This document shows positions 13,187-13,405 of a DNA stretch of 13,405 nt, one piece after another. The translations under genes were made by a program, and so were the position numbers. This DNA comes from Acidobacteriota bacterium (GTDB lineage Bacteria > Acidobacteriota > Vicinamibacteria > Vicinamibacterales > UBA2999), in assembly GCA_013140955.1 (NCBI GenBank), contig JABFRY010000513.1, positions 1 through 13,405 on the forward strand. Direction: 5' to 3'. Under the pieces are notes generated by a model that searched no databases, was not told the DNA's origin, and worked only from the letters and a program-made list of their open reading frames with translations. Position 1 is the first letter of the stretch, and each line of letters begins with the position of its first letter.

Positions 13187-13405
13187 CGCGCCCCCCCGGC
13201 CAGCGCCTCGGAGCCAGGCACCGCTGCCAGCAGGCGCCGCGTGTACTCGTGCGCCGGTGCGCGGAGAACCTGCCGCACGTCACCCTGTTCCACGATCCGT
13301 CCCCGGTACATCACCGCGACGCGTGTGGCCATCTCCGCGATGACACCGAAGTCGTGCGTGATGAGCAGGAGCGCGAGCCGGTGCTCCGCCTGCTCGGTGC
13401 GGTCC
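13183..13405 (-). CDS. Oligopeptide/dipeptide ABC importer ATP-binding protein, OppD/DppD type, C-terminal part (runs off right edge)
   Basis: The last 73 residues of a second peptide-type ABC ATPase are visible. LLLITHDFGVIAEMATRVAVM carries the H-loop histidine in ITHDFGV, and YRGRIVEQGDVRQVL with HEYTRRLLAAVPG is the start of the oligopeptide-transporter C-terminal extension. The protein ends in GGAR and its TGA (13183-13185) overlaps the start of the OppF-like gene by 4 bases. These systems normally pair two ATPases (D and F). The two permeases and the binding protein are therefore expected beyond the right edge, further upstream on the minus strand. Walker A and the signature motif lie outside the window. 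Confidence 0.9.
   Translation of the reverse strand, partial: DRTEQAEHRLALLLITHDFGVIAEMATRVAVMYRGRIVEQGDVRQVLRAPAHEYTRRLLAAVPGSEALAGGAR

Noticed and set aside
1..13405. tRNA, rRNA, CRISPR, insertion sequence or phage attachment features
   Set aside because: None was seen: no cloverleaf-type sequence, no regularly spaced repeats, no transposase or integrase motif in any frame.

Overview
This is a GC-rich (by eye about two thirds G+C), gene-dense bacterial chromosome segment with no mobile elements, RNA genes or CRISPR array. The best taxonomic marker is the gene at 6206-7228. It has the domain order of the 'VWFA-related Acidobacterial domain' family, so an Acidobacteriota member is most likely. 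The very high GC and the gene content would suit Vicinamibacteria, but that class is inference.

Layout: the N-terminal part of a poly(A) polymerase/CCA-adding-type nucleotidyltransferase (-, runs off the left edge) lies back to back with a secreted TPR-like protein (+). DNA polymerase I (-) follows and is divergent from a small lipoprotein with a C-terminal membrane anchor (+). Next comes a minus-strand run: a two-BON-domain periplasmic protein, a ZIP-family metal transporter, a VWA-domain protein and a methyltransferase. The methyltransferase is divergent from myo-inositol-1-phosphate synthase (+). Acetyl-CoA synthetase and a MacB/LolD-type ABC ATPase continue on the plus strand. The right edge holds two overlapping minus-strand ABC ATPases of the oligopeptide/dipeptide type (OppF-like, and the end of OppD-like). 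No gap between genes exceeds about 175 bases.

Most genes are housekeeping and no new multi-gene system was found. The most notable signal is regulatory. Seven of the twelve visible start codons have a sigma70-type -10 hexamer only 6-9 bases upstream, five of them as extended TGn -10 elements, and these seven have no Shine-Dalgarno sequence at the usual position. This predicts leaderless mRNAs as a common mode here. Two of these sites (3986-3995 and 7980-7989) look like overlapping -10 elements on both strands and could be bidirectional promoters. The BON and VWA genes instead have clear Shine-Dalgarno sequences, and the OppF-like gene is coupled to its upstream neighbour by an ATGA overlap. 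DNA polymerase I has a disabled proofreading site and a Tyr at the Phe762 (E. coli) position of the O-helix.
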